A stretch of DNA of 64,000 nt from Artemisia argyi (GCA_030686995.1 CM060691.1:92321743-92385742), one strand, 5' to 3'. Shown: positions 22,935 through 33,819, counted from the stretch's first letter. Numbers and translations are program-made. The notes: generated by a model not told the origin, from the letters alone.

Positions 22935-22970
22935 GGGCGGAACCCATTTTTTGGTTTCGCCTGGTCCGCT
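22935..22970 (+). promoter_or_regulatory. Palindromic GGCGG/CCGCC module before C ORF1
   Basis: GGGCGGAACCC and GGTTTCGCCTGG lie as an imperfect inverted pair about 150 bp upstream of a splice-donor-like site (23121). It is the same module as in the LTR C promoter (28114-28190) and before ORF2 (25131-25256). A promoter role is inferred from these positions. No clear TATA box follows here. Confidence 0.4.
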
Positions 22971-23653
22971 AAAACCTCAGATTGTTTTATTTTTAATTTC
23001 AAAGCCAAACATCCTATTAACTTAATCATCCACTTTCAAACAGCCATCACCCTCTCAAAAACACATATCCTCACGAATTTTAGGGCTTTTAATCCAATCT
23101 CTTCAAATCCAACCAACTTTGTAAGTATTCTAACCACAATTGCATTTTTGATTCAATTATAACGTTCTTGCTTACAATCATTAACTAGAATCTTAGGGTT
23201 TTTGCATAAAACTTCTTGATTCATGAAAAACTTGGTGGCTAGTCAATTATGTATTTCATTAGTTAAGAATTGTATCTTTTTGTTGATTTGCCAAACACAC
23301 CAAGTGCATTGTCTTTCAAAAATCACATCCAAGACTAGAATATGATTCACCACCACATTGTTAAAACAAATGAAAAACATCATTAAAACATCACTTGCAT
23401 ACTATCTCTTGAATGCTAAAGGGGATACATAACTAATATGTATTTTCGGGTACATTCAATCGAAGACACATTCAATTAGGAGAGTGTTGGTTATCTTTTG
23501 TTTTTATAACAAAATTTGCATAACAAAACAATTTGGGAATCAAAATGAGTCAAGATAACCAAGTCTCTACATTGTTTGCATATAGGAACACATTAGAACA
23601 TCCACATTGTTAAAAGTCATTAACATATAATTTTGTGTTTTCTAGGAATCAAC

Positions 23654-24763
23654 ATGCCTCCCGCAAATAAATCCGATCACAAGGAAACCCTTAAGTACAT
23701 GCCCAAACACCATATGACCAAAGGTCTCAACAATGTTCAAGTAGAAACCTTTAAGGCACTAGAAAAACGCTATGTTCACGAAGGAAGAACCATTGATCCA
23801 TCCTTTCTAGAAGGAACATCCATTCGCCAAAACTTTGCCGCAATAAACTTTGATTGTCTTCTTGATACAGATGAGCCAATTTGTCCTAGGTTCATCTTAG
23901 AATTCTATGCAACCGTAAACCTTTCCACAAGTGTTGTTGGCAAGATATCATTAAACTTCACAACCAATCAAACACCACATGACATAGATTTAAAAGACTT
24001 AGCTATCATTCTTGGTGTCCCAAATGAGGGAACTTGTATCTACACGGACAAGTGGCCCATTTCAAGTCTTGATTCTATTGAGCGTTTTTATCCATACGAT
24101 ACACCTCTTGCTAGTAAGGAAACTATTAAGGAACATCTCTTTGTTAGAACATCTACCACTAGGGTGAATCGTTCGGGGAATATTGTAGATAAGGATCCTT
24201 TTGGTATGGAGCTCAATGAGCTTAAACCACAATTTAAGAAGTGGGAAGAAATCCTTAGAGCTAACATCATAAGTACCATAGAAAATAGAGATCATATCAA
24301 CACATGCCTTTGCTACATGCTCTATAGCATTTCCACCGGTCAACCCTTCAACTTAGCCTACTACCTAGCCAAAAGAATGGCCGACATACCCTTAGTTGGA
24401 ACAACCGCTCTTCCCTATGGAATGCTTCTTACTCGCCTCTTTAGAGCAATCTCACCCATTCCTCCTAACGATAATGGAATGCGCCTTAACTATTCTCTTG
24501 TTCCTCACATCTTCGTTCCTTTAAGTGATAAGCGAGTTTTCAAAGGTAAGGGCAAACGTAATCGATCACCTACACCATCATCATCATCATCCGGCATAAG
24601 CGAGGACGATAAACTTCCTAACTCTAAGTTACCCCCGTTAGAATACTTTCAAGCACTTCCCGTCATTGACAATGCATCCGAAGAGTTCAAGCAAACCAAA
24701 GGAATGTTCAAATGCTTTGGAAGGTACCTAAACAAGCTCAACAAGAAGATAGAACGGTTATGA
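23654..24763 (+). CDS. Element C ORF1, plant transposon-associated protein (369 aa)
   Basis: Open from ATGCCTCCC at 23654. A likely 5'-UTR intron precedes it: donor TTT/GTAAGT at 23121 and acceptor TTTTCTAG at 23645 (525 bp). An ATG at 23633 lies inside that intron and is not used. The protein begins basic (PPANKSDHKETLKYMPKHH). Residues about 20-280 form a globular domain with ALEKRYVHEGRTIDPSFL, the PRFILEFYATVNL segment, LKDLAIILGVPNEG and FNLAYYLAKRMA. This layout resembles the 'putative plant transposon protein' family found in many plant retroelements. A Ser/Pro-rich linker and a Lys-rich C terminus (CFGRYLNKLNKKIERL) follow. No known catalytic motif. A capsid-like role is a guess. It is intact over its full length, unlike nearly all neighbouring TE genes. 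Confidence 0.7.
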   Translation: MPPANKSDHKETLKYMPKHHMTKGLNNVQVETFKALEKRYVHEGRTIDPSFLEGTSIRQNFAAINFDCLLDTDEPICPRFILEFYATVNLSTSVVGKISLNFTTNQTPHDIDLKDLAIILGVPNEGTCIYTDKWPISSLDSIERFYPYDTPLASKETIKEHLFVRTSTTRVNRSGNIVDKDPFGMELNELKPQFKKWEEILRANIISTIENRDHINTCLCYMLYSISTGQPFNLAYYLAKRMADIPLVGTTALPYGMLLTRLFRAISPIPPNDNGMRLNYSLVPHIFVPLSDKRVFKGKGKRNRSPTPSSSSSGISEDDKLPNSKLPPLEYFQALPVIDNASEEFKQTKGMFKCFGRYLNKLNKKIERL

Positions 24764-25130
24764 GGAGATTAAGGAGTGTTTGGCTTATGAATGCTTTAGA
24801 ATCGTTTATGTGTTAAACTACGTGAATTATTTGTTTTTCACTTTCATGGTTTATTACGTTTGTTGGATTATGTTTGTATGAACTTTTATGCATAATGACA
24901 ATATTTGAGGTGTTTGTCAATTTTTATGCTTATGGTAAATTTCACTAAGTTTAGTGAATATCGCTAGCCCCCGATCAAAGTCATATGATTTGAGTGTTTA
25001 CATGTTCAATTTTTGCATTTCCTAACCAGATATGCATTATATTTTTGATTTTAGGAGTTTTCAAAAATTTTGAAAATCGTCTCGCGGGTCAAAAACGCGG
25101 ACTGCCTAATTTTTGTGCTCTAGTGGATCT

Positions 25131-25256
25131 GGCGGTACCCAAAATTGGGTTCCGCCAGTGTATTTTCTGGGAATTCCAGAAATGGCCCAACGGACCAGGC
25201 GGTACCCTCAAATGGGTTCCGCTAGTGTATTCTGAGGGTTCCGCCAGACACCTGCA
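25131..25256 (+). promoter_or_regulatory. Double palindromic GGCGGTACCC module before C ORF2
   Basis: Two inverted pairs: GGCGGTACCC...GGGTTCCGCC (25131-25156) and GGCGGTACCC...GGGTTCCGC with a further GGGTTCCGCC (25199-25245), then CACCTGCAGAAA. The final words (CCGCCAGA..CCTGCAGAA) also end the LTR C module at 28175-28192. It lies about 490 bp upstream of ORF2. Function is inferred. Confidence 0.45.
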
Positions 25257-25745
25257 GAAATTTTTTCCATTTTTCTTAATTCCAAAACTTGTAAAGTGTC
25301 AAAACCATTATCCTAAGTGAGAAACATCTTCCATTAACTCCAATAACCATATTAGAACAACTTTCACTCACTAAAACAATTAGGAAGCCACTTCCCTCCA
25401 AAAATTCAAATTCAAACATAACCAACCCAAGGAACCCTTTTAAAGGATCCTTCAAACCATTGAAACATTTTCAACCAAATCACATCCCATGATCACAAAG
25501 CATTGAGTGCATTGTTGGTCTTTCACTCCATCTTACTCCATTGGATTGACATGCAATGATTTGACATGTTTATGAAAACTATGTAAATCATTTGAAACCT
25601 CAATCTTTGAATGGTAAAACATCAAATCCAAACACCCATTTCAACATCTTCTTCATCCTATAAATTTGAAAGTTTTGCTACAATTCAAATCACACAATCA
25701 CCATTAAAACTTCTTCTCTCAAAACATCAAAACCACACCTTTAAA

Positions 25746-26927
25746 ATGACTAAATCCAACACATCATCCGAGTCATCAAAATCCTTCTCAAAAACTACTA
25801 GGATTAGTGTTAAACCTTGTTGCTTCAACAAAACTGTCAAGTCAAGCTCATCTTCTTCAAGTGATGCTTCGCTTAACATTTCTTCACCTATCCAAGATTT
25901 CCTTAACCTCACTACCTCAACACAATCCCCAACACATTGTAGCACCAATGTAATTACCTTTCAAGAATTGCTTAATCTTGATACTCCAACACCCTCTCCA
26001 ACACATTGCTACACAAACATGGCCACCATTCCTCCAACAACTAGACCTTCAAGTGATTCATCATCACCTTCTCAACAAGCACAACCAACAAAAACTTCAT
26101 CACCTCAATCACCAACACCTACACCAATGGAACTTTTCCATACACCTCCAACATCACCACTACCCTATTTGGAAACATTAGAAGACCTATCACCCAAATC
26201 ATCAAGTCCACCATCCTTGTCACTCTTTGACACCATTGCTCAAATGGAAACCCAACAACAACCTAGTGAACAACTAGATGATGAACCCCATCAACCATCA
26301 TTAGTAGAACGGTTGGCTTACCGTTATGCTAGACCATCCATTTTTCCAAATGATCAAGGTCATACCCACTCACAATCATTTGTGTTTCACCCAATTTACA
26401 AAGACCTTCATGGCAATCCTTCCGGCGAACCTAGCTTCCGCCATTTTGTTCAAAACCAACAACCACCACAACAACAACAACCATTACCACAAGAATCTTC
26501 CTAACAATTTGAATCTCTACTTTCTTCTTATAAGAAAATAGAAGCATCCATATGGGAAAAACCTCCAAACCTTAATAATGAGATTGACACTCATTTAAAC
26601 CACCTTCATGCCTTCAAACGTATGGTTGAGTCTCAAATCAACCATATTACGGTTTTACAAACAACACTTCACTCAACAAATGAAGGTAGCAAAAACACTA
26701 CTCAACCATCCACCTTTGCTCCTTCAAGTTCAAACCATCCACCACCAACATATCAAACCACTCTTCCACCAAACTTTCCCCGCCATGATTGCAATCATTG
26801 CGAAAGAACCGCTCACATTAGTGAAGGGTGTCGAAGGGAAATTCGTGAGCTATCCGAAGAAATGAGGTTTATACTAAACCACATTTTGGATCTTCTACAA
26901 TCCTCGTCTCACACACCTCAACCTTAG
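25746..26927 (+). pseudogene. Element C ORF2, gag-like with CCHC zinc knuckle, one stop
   Basis: One frame from ATG 25746 to TAG 26925, 393 codons, broken only by a TAA at 26502. The first 250 residues are Ser/Thr/Pro-rich low complexity. A compact segment follows (SLVERLAYRYARPSIFPNDQ, about residue 185), then a Gln-rich tract. A helical part (HAFKRMVESQINHITVLQTTL) precedes a canonical knuckle CNHCERTAHISEGC (C-x2-C-x4-H-x4-C) near residue 350. The knuckle is typical of Gag nucleocapsids, so ORF2 may bind the element's RNA. A start at 25611 in the same frame is possible but less likely. The stop context (TCC TAA CAA) does not reveal the original codon. Confidence 0.65.
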
Positions 26928-28113
26928 AGTCTCCAAAATGAAACAAAACCGTTTCTTTTGGAAAACGTTTCCCATTTAAACCAACAAACCAAAACCGTGT
27001 CATCCTTTCAACCTTCAAAATAAAGCCCGCTACAACCCTCCAACCCACATGTTCATCCTTAAACAACCTTAGCCTTGTTTTTGGAAAATGTTTCTCATTA
27101 AGGAAAATGATGATTTCCTTGTAGCTTTTTATGGTCTTAGTTTATTTGTAGTTTTTCTTTATTTTTAGAAGTAGGATGGTGTAATCCAAATTTCTTGTCT
27201 TTGACTTTTTAAGAGTCAAAAATTTTACATGAAATGAATTTCATTACACTACAAGGTTTTCATTGTTTGTTGACCATTTAGGTATAATAAGTGAAATATA
27301 CCTTGCTATGGTACCATACATATAGCTTGTGTTGTTGAAACTAACCTTTCTTTTTGTAGGATCATTTTCCATGTTTTCCTTCCTTGATACTCCATTTAGG
27401 GGAGTAATATTCAAGGGGGAGCATGAGTGTTGTATTATTTCACTTCACAACTCTTAGTTGTGTTTTAAACATGAAATGCTTTCATGACTTGTCTTATGCG
27501 ACAACTAACCTTTTTCTTGTAGGTTCAAAATCCATGTCTCCTCTCTTGGCACTCCATTTAGGGGGAGTATCGTCCAAGGGGGAGCAAGTGCTTACTTCCA
27601 CTTCGCTACTCTTCTTTTTGCATATCACATCATCTTAGCAAAAACAAGTTTTTATACCTAACTTTATAAGACTTAATACTAAAACTAGTGACTTACTTAT
27701 AAATAAAGTTTATGTTTTGTCATCAACAAAAAGTGGGAGATTATTAATACAAATATCGCCTAAAAACGTTATTTATATTTTATGATCTTTGCTAAGTTTT
27801 GTTAATGAGAAAGTATGAAGTTTAGCTATAAGTAAATCATCACTTTAAGTGTTTAAGTCTTGTTTAACTAAGGTTTACATTTCCTTCTAAACAAAACATT
27901 GTTTTTATTTCTTTAATTAGAAAGTGTCTTGTCACATCACATTTATTTCTTAAAATAGTAATGTTACATCACATTTAGGGCAAGCTTTGTCCATATACAT
28001 TTATGGTAAGAAAGAGTGTTTGACTAACCTTATGCTTGCTTACAAGTCTTGTGTTTGACTAGGTTTAATGTGATGTGACCTTGTTTGGTTTGGAAGATTT
28101 ATTGCAAAAACCA

Positions 28114-28209
28114 ACTGCAGCCCTGGCGGTACCCTGGAGATACACGGCAGAACTCTTCTGAGGGGTTCGCCGTATCCGCCAGACCTGCAGAATGGTTTGC
28201 TATAAATAC
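28114..28209 (+). promoter_or_regulatory. LTR C promoter: GGCGG palindrome and TATA box
   Basis: CTGCAGCCCTGGCGGTACCC and, inverted, GGGGTTCGCCG...CCGCCAGACC lie directly upstream of CTATAAATACC (28200-28209). The layout matches LTRs A and B although the spacer sequences differ. Confidence 0.6.
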
Positions 28210-28506
28210 CAAACCATTTGTTAGTTTTGGGAAAACCCTTTAGGACATATTTTCACATACTCTCTCAACTAACTCAGTAACACTTTGATTTGTGTGACTC
28301 TCTTATGTAGCAAGGGACTTCACAAGATCATTCAAGAAGTTATAAGCTTCAACTCTAAAGTTGCAAGTCTTGGTAGCTTGGTCATGTATAAGCTTTGATA
28401 GTTTATACTTCATTTGTGTCATGTATGTAGAAGTAAGTGGTTAGTATTTTAGGCCTCAAAATATGTAGTGTGTAGGGAGTTGTTGTACCCTTGTAAAAGA
28501 ACTAAC

Positions 28507-28645
28507 GGGAGTGGTTGTACCCTTGGTAAAGAACTCGACATCTAGCTTAGTGTCGGTAAAAGTGTAAGCGACGATGGGAGTGGTTGTACCCGTGTAAAAG
28601 AACTCGACATCTAGCTTAGTGTCGGTAAAAGTGTAAGCGGCGTTG
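28507..28645 (+). repeat. 69-bp tandem duplication in LTR C
   Basis: Two nearly identical 69-bp units (GGGAGTGGTTGTACCC...GTAAAAGTGTAAGCG) follow each other at 28507 and 28576. A partial third copy (GGGAGTTGTTGTACCC) precedes them at 28476. Confidence 0.9.
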
Positions 28646-29140
28646 TAAAGGTTTTCTCCACCGGTGAAAGGAGCTTGTTGATTAGTGCTTATAACTCTCG
28701 AGTTGGAAACTCGGGGCGTGGATGTAGGGCAAGGAAAAAGAGTCCTTGTAGGCGAACCACGATAAACAATCGTGTTATGGTTTGATCGTTTCTTTCTTTA
28801 TCTTTGCTTATTACATGTTGTTCTTTAGTTAGAATAGCTAGTTACATATAAAGCTTTTCAAAAAACTAAACAAGTAAAGATGTGTTTATATCTTCAAACA
28901 AAATTAAAGCTTTTCAAAGAACTAAACAAGCAAAGTTAGGATCATCACAAGCAAAGCTTTTCAAAGTATGAAACTAGTAAAGTTAGAATTGTTATTCACA
29001 TGAAAAGCTTTTCAAAGAATCAAACATATAACATTGTGTTTATATCTTTAATCAAACGTAAAAGTTTTTAAAGATATTCAAGTTAAAAAGAATCGAAAAA
29101 GCGGTAAACTATTCAACCCCCCCTTCTAGTTTTTCACACA

Positions 29141-29621
29141 AAATATAATTGTAGTTGTGAAATTGTGATTAAATATTTCGTGTATGAAATGAATGAATAT
29201 TGCCTGTTGGGTTAACTTAATTTATAAGGTAGTGGTGGAATGAAAATATATATAAATGTTAAGTATAATTTGTAAGGAGTAAGGAGTAAGGGTAAATTAG
29301 TACATTCACATATCTCACTTTAATAATTTTTTAAGTAAATGTGATTTTTAGTCATAAAAAAAGATAGAAAAAAAGGTATAGAAAACATTTTTTGGTAACT
29401 TTTTTTAACATTTTGGGTGTACAAAATATATTCAAGTTGTTGAACAAAGAGGCAATTTTAGTTAAGTATGAATATGTACCCACTTTTAAAATAAACAAAC
29501 CTCATATAAGAATATTCAGTGCTACTTAAGTATCCATATGATAAGTCTCGGGGTTTAAATTGTTAATTAGGTATACTTAACCGACCTTGTTTCCTTCCCG
29601 CTCAAAGCTACATAAAAGGCG
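29141..29621. other. Spacer right of element C
   Basis: AT-rich, no gene recognised. Near 29580-29640 the GC content rises at the start of the next entry. Confidence 0.5.
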
Positions 29622-29951
29622 GTGAGGGCCGGGTGGGGTAATGTAGAGATTAAAGATGAGGGACAGAGACAGGACCTGTTGACCGGTGGTGGTGCTATCC
29701 GGCAAGGCAGAGGTGGTCGTGGGAGTGTTTTACCGCGTACTCCTCTTGCTGATATTACAAATATTGTTATGGCCATTGAAAGAAGAAGAGACCCAATGGT
29801 GGTGTGTCAAGAATCGAATATGGGAGATCAGAACAGTGGGGATTCAGAGTTATTAACACCTGCACAGAAGAAGAAGCTGTTAAAATCAATTGATATAGTT
29901 GAGAAGGCCGAAAGGGAGAAAAAGGTCAGGACTTTGATGTCAATAAGGTGA
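29622..29951 (+). CDS. Unrecognised ORF, 109 aa, possible gene fragment
   Basis: The reading is basic at the start (GGGAIRQGRGGRGS), then has SVLPRTPLADITNIV, then an acidic, helix-prone C terminus (LTPAQKKKLLKSIDIVEKAEREKK). Codon texture is more gene-like than its surroundings. An Arg-Thr-Pro-Leu-Ala-Asp-hydrophobic-Thr-Asn motif is suggestive, but I cannot assign it. The ATG at 29622 is only the first available; the reading may be an exon or the end of a longer broken gene. No neighbouring exon was found. Confidence 0.3.
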   Translation: MRAGWGNVEIKDEGQRQDLLTGGGAIRQGRGGRGSVLPRTPLADITNIVMAIERRRDPMVVCQESNMGDQNSGDSELLTPAQKKKLLKSIDIVEKAEREKKVRTLMSIR

Positions 29952-30331
29952 TTTTGTACTAGTATTCTTGTATCCATAGGCCAGCAATTTGAATGTATTG
30001 ATTTTCTAGTAATAGTAGCATATTGAGTGAGTGCATGTGGTTCGGTGCTAGTGTATTGGCTTTGTTATTTCTTGCATTGAAGCTACAAACAGATGGTTTT
30101 ACTATACTAGTATTGTTGTTTACAATGTTAAGGATGGTTGATTTTGTTTTACCGCTTTTCTAATACTAGTGGAGTAGTCAAATTATTTGTCTCTGCTGAA
30201 TTTTCATGTGTTGGTGATTACTTAATTCTGTCATCAACCATTGCTAGTTTGCTACTCTTTGGTTTGAAACTTGGTTATCTCATGAAACAAGGGGTTTAGG
30301 GGTATTTTGATATAATAGCTCTAATTAAAAC
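29952..30331. other. Spacer, no gene recognised
   Basis: AT-rich non-coding sequence between the unrecognised ORF and the DHQ-SDH fragment. Confidence 0.5.
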
Positions 30332-30334
30332 TTA

Positions 30335-30690
30335 ACCTGAACCCAACGGCGAAATCTGTAGATGAGTATCAAGAAAATTCTTTACATTATCCATCAACAA
30401 AAGTACATAAACTCCATTAAAACCAACTGATCTGAAAGCTTTATTGTATAGCAAAGGTGATTTGCTATGTCCAACTGACTTCCCAATAACACCGAATACT
30501 TTTATGTCAGGACCTAATTGTCTGAAATTAAACAAGTCCAAAAGACTCAAGGTGCCAAATGTCAGATATCCATCAAATTTTAGGCAGAGTACTCTAGACA
30601 TCAGACCCTTCTCACCCATCACCATTGCTATTAATAGTGGTAAATACGGTGAAGTTTGATTGTGACAATTCGTCAAAAACGTGGAGGGTG
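30335..30690 (-). pseudogene. Fragment of dehydroquinate dehydratase/shikimate dehydrogenase
   Basis: The minus-strand reading matches the middle of the plant bifunctional enzyme of the shikimate pathway. It holds the end of the dehydratase domain (LPLLIAMVMGEKGLMSRVLC, then FDGYLTFGTL), the linker (LLDLFNFRQLGPDIKVFGV), and the start of the dehydrogenase domain (IGKSVGHSKSPLLYNKAF, the shikimate-binding S-x-S signature, then SVGFNGVYV). Between FGTL and LLDL about 15 residues usual in this enzyme are missing. Nothing of the remaining protein lies nearby. No intron is seen across the domain junction, so it may be a processed copy or a captured fragment. The enzyme normally acts in plastids. 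Confidence 0.8.
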
Positions 30691-30699
30691 CTACTAACA

Positions 30700-31110
30700 T
30701 AATCAAAGAGTCCAAACAATGAGCCATCATAATATACCTTATTATCTTTCGATAAGAAAAGTGCATATTAAAAAAGGAATGGATTTGAGTAGTACTAGTA
30801 ACATTTGACTGACGTTAAACTGATTCAGAAAAAAGAGTCCAACAAACCATGAATGAACCCATAAAACTGAAAGAGACCTTCACTTCCGTTTTTTTCAATT
30901 ATTATTCAGGTCCCCTTACTCTTAATAGGGTCGGGTCGGGTCGGGCGTATTGTTTTTAGCGTCAACCCAACCCGGATGAACCCCTGATTTAGTTTGTTTT
31001 TGGTTCGGGTCAACAACATAAACTATAATTTCTGACGTATTTCTTATTAAGGTTAATATATTTGTGATGAGTTTCTTATTTCAAAACTCAATTAACCTCA
31101 AGACCAACCA
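30700..31110. other. Spacer, no gene recognised
   Basis: It contains a short GGGTCGGGTCGGGTCGGG tract near 30929. Otherwise featureless. Confidence 0.5.
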
Positions 31111-31125
31111 ATTACATTAGTCATT

Positions 31126-31391
31126 TTTTTTTGAACGGCGGGTTAGTTGTTAGATGTTAGTTATTAGTTGTTGGCTCGAGTTAGTGTCGCATCCTCGGGC
31201 AGAGATACCAACCGCGAGCCTCTCCTTAGGGGATAACTCTACTCCTATTCCCGATTCGCCTGATATCATTAGAGCTTGTGGTTCCCAAGTAAGGACTTCC
31301 GGGTCGGTCACCAAAACCAGTACTACTCTCACTTGAGCTCGCTTAACTACTTAAGCCTTTACCACTAGACCACAAGCCCCATAATAATTAC
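31126..31391 (-). mobile_element. SINE (about 265 bp) with 15-bp TSD
   Basis: On the minus strand the insert begins near GGGGCTTGTGGTCTAGTGGT, a tRNA-like head with an A-box-like TGGTCTAGTGG, and ends in an A tail after CCCGCCGTTC. It is flanked by the perfect 15-bp repeat ATTACATTAGTCATT (31111-31125 and 31392-31406). An A-box head, A tail and TSD together define a tRNA-derived SINE. The expected B box (GGTTCGANNCC) is diverged. The ORFs on both strands here are chance readings. Confidence 0.88.
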
Positions 31392-31406
31392 ATTACATTA
31401 GTCATT

Positions 31407-33819
31407 TAGAAGGCGGGTTAACCGAATAACATCGATTGTAGCGGTAGAAATCTTCGTGTCAATGCCGGATCATCCCCGTTCCATTACCTTTAACCCAGTG
31501 CCCACATTACTCATACATCACTTAAACATATGCGTATCGCACTGCAAGACATAACTCACTTGTGCTAAACTTGATAAGATGTTATATTTCTGTGGACTTA
31601 AAATGCCTACATTTTATTTATTTATTTATTTTTCCTTTTGTTTATTTCTGAACCACACCCAACTCGTAAAGTTAAGGATGTGACCTAGTAGATGTCATGT
31701 CATGTCAATCGTTTGATTCTCTTACCGATTATGATATCATACTATAATGAAAAGCATTACTAACAAATTTAGAAAATGAAAATATATGAAGTCTAACAAT
31801 AAATCTTACTACAAATGAAAGCTTAAACTAATTTATACATATTCCAAAAATATGTCTCTGTCGTAAAATTGAAATCGTAATTTCTCCGCTTCCTTACAGC
31901 TAAACTGAAAATCAAAAATTCAAAATATATCAATGTTCTTTATATAGTCGTCATTTTCTTCCTATTTATTTTATTTTGAATAACCAAAAAACATTGCTAC
32001 CCAAAATTAATATTGTCATGAACATCATAAAACAGAAAAAACACTGCTCGCCAAAATATAAAACTATAAATTTGCCACCGTAACGCACAAGTACTTTACT
32101 ACTAGTATTTACTAATATAGCTCATCAATCAAATGACCTATTAGTCCATGGACTTGATTATTCTCACAAAGTAACAAAATAATCAAGCCATTACAGATTA
32201 CAAACTAACAGAACAGAATCCTATCAAAAAAAGGATACATAAAAATAAGAAATAAAAAGCTGATGTACCATCACAAGCTCTGAATGCATTAATGGAATGA
32301 CAATGTTCTATTAGGCTGGTAGGCAAGGAGGTGAAGGTTTCACCTTCCCTCACCATTTCACGCGCTAACTGCCTTGCCATCTAGCCTTAATGTGGGAATC
32401 ATGGCTTCATATTAGAGTAGTTTTTGTGTGCAGAAGAGAATCACAACCTGAGGGAAAAAAATCCTTATCACATGAATAGACAAACATGTACATTATTGCA
32501 AGCATAAATGCTGAGGTGTTTCCTCTTCAGTTTCTTATTTGCTAAATTGCTGCCTTTGTCTTCATCCTTATTCAAGATGCAATTTTCAGAACTGAGACAT
32601 CATTTCCGGATGACCCTTTCATAGTGGTACTCATATCAATAGTGTCTTTCAGCGCCTAAATGTATCCGAGAAACGACATGGTAAAAGGACGTGAGGAAAT
32701 TACCTGGGAAAGAACAGAAGTGTTCAATTATACATGTGAAACAAAGTTGTTAACCACACAACTATCTTATTTAATATGGAAATTAATAATGATATTTTAG
32801 CACTAAGAGACATAAAAAGTGAGATGTGAGTGAAACAACATTTCACTTTCATGGGCTATACTTGATACAACAGTCCACTGAACATGAAGTTAAATCAAAT
32901 ACCAAAATTTATTACTCGTTTAAATTTAATTCTAAACAAAAACACACATATAGAAGATATATAAAGGAAGATATGGTACCGGAATGAAACGATTAGTACC
33001 GGTAATACTGTAGTAGTGAGTGATAGTCTTCAGCCCGCCAATGTATCGGAGTAGAGAGAGACAGCTGCCCTCGTGTTCGTCTTTTGTAAATCATGTAGCC
33101 AAAAAAGCACAATGGAGTAAAGATAACACTTTACCATGGTCAAAAAATAATGCTAAATGTTCTATTATTTCTAAAAATTTAAAATCATAATGAGGTAAAG
33201 CTAGATTTACCATGGTTTAAATATCATTCTATCGTTTTTATTTTTATTTTTATCTTTCTATTAATCACATAATGGAGGAAAGCATTAATAAAGCTCATGC
33301 AGTTGCAATTGATCATATAATTCTAAACACAACAAATAATAACAAGATTAGAAGAATAATATTAGATATAATCTCACAAAGAGTTAATGCAGTTCAGGCC
33401 GGGTTTGTCTCTCATGTCCTCCCAGTCCAATAGTATCCGCAATCAATAATGTACTAAAGATCTGGAATCTTCACTCTTTGAGAAATCCAGCTGTAGAAAA
33501 ACATTCACAAGTACCAAACACCAGCTGTTAATGATAAACAAGGATCACATCATGTACAATATCACACACCAATCGCAACCTTCTTATATTCACAATCAAC
33601 AATACTCAGGTTGTTCATTCTGGAGGATACAACAAAAAGGTGATGATAAATTGAGAAAGAAAAAAAATAGAACCATCCAGCTGTTCTTTTTACACTTATC
33701 AAACAGCTGAAACTCCTTCCCAAACATAAAAAAAATAGAGATAACTGTTATTTTCACAAAGCACACACAATAATTTGGAGATGAAATTAATAAATAAATT
33801 TCCAATGCGGATGGGGAGT
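31407..33819. other. Non-coding region downstream of the kinase gene
   Basis: No confident gene. A minus-strand piece after an acceptor-like TTTAG near 32655 reads ALKDTIDMSTTMKGSSGNDV then SVLKIAS and a stop (about 32574). It could be a terminal exon of an unrecognised gene or of an alternative kinase transcript. The 60-codon minus-strand reading at 32198-32380 is not recognised. The stretch next to 33820 should include the kinase 3' UTR. Confidence 0.4.

Larger units (their letters stand above)
22701..29140 (+). mobile_element. Two-ORF, pol-less LTR element C (5' LTR absent)
   Basis: A 3' LTR at 27742-29140 is preceded by a polypurine tract (AAAAAGTGGGAGA) and an internal region with two ORFs (23654-24763 and 25746-26927) and no protease, RT or integrase. 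The region 26928-27741 is non-coding and contains repeated TTTAGGGGAGTA and CAAGGGGGAGCA words near 27390-27590, as in the internal 3' region at 63690-63730. The stretches 24764-25130 and 25257-25745 hold no recognised gene. The 5' LTR is missing and the left boundary with element D is approximate. Confidence 0.72.
27742..29140 (+). repeat. 3' LTR of element C (about 1.4 kb)
   Basis: It follows a polypurine tract (27730-27740). It begins TATTAATACAAATA; the 63925 LTR begins TGTTAATACAAATA, so the first G seems mutated. It ends CCCTTCTAGTTTTTCACACA. It shares with LTRs A and B the start pattern, the CTCGAGTT...CTCGGGG...CGAACCAC segment and the ATTCAACCCCCCTTCTAG end, so it belongs to the same Copia-like LTR group. 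The promoter module is at 28114-28209 and a tandem repeat at 28507-28645. Confidence 0.85.

Noticed and set aside
31150..31336. A 60-codon ORF on each strand
   Set aside because: Both lie inside the SINE and reflect its tRNA-like, GC-balanced sequence.
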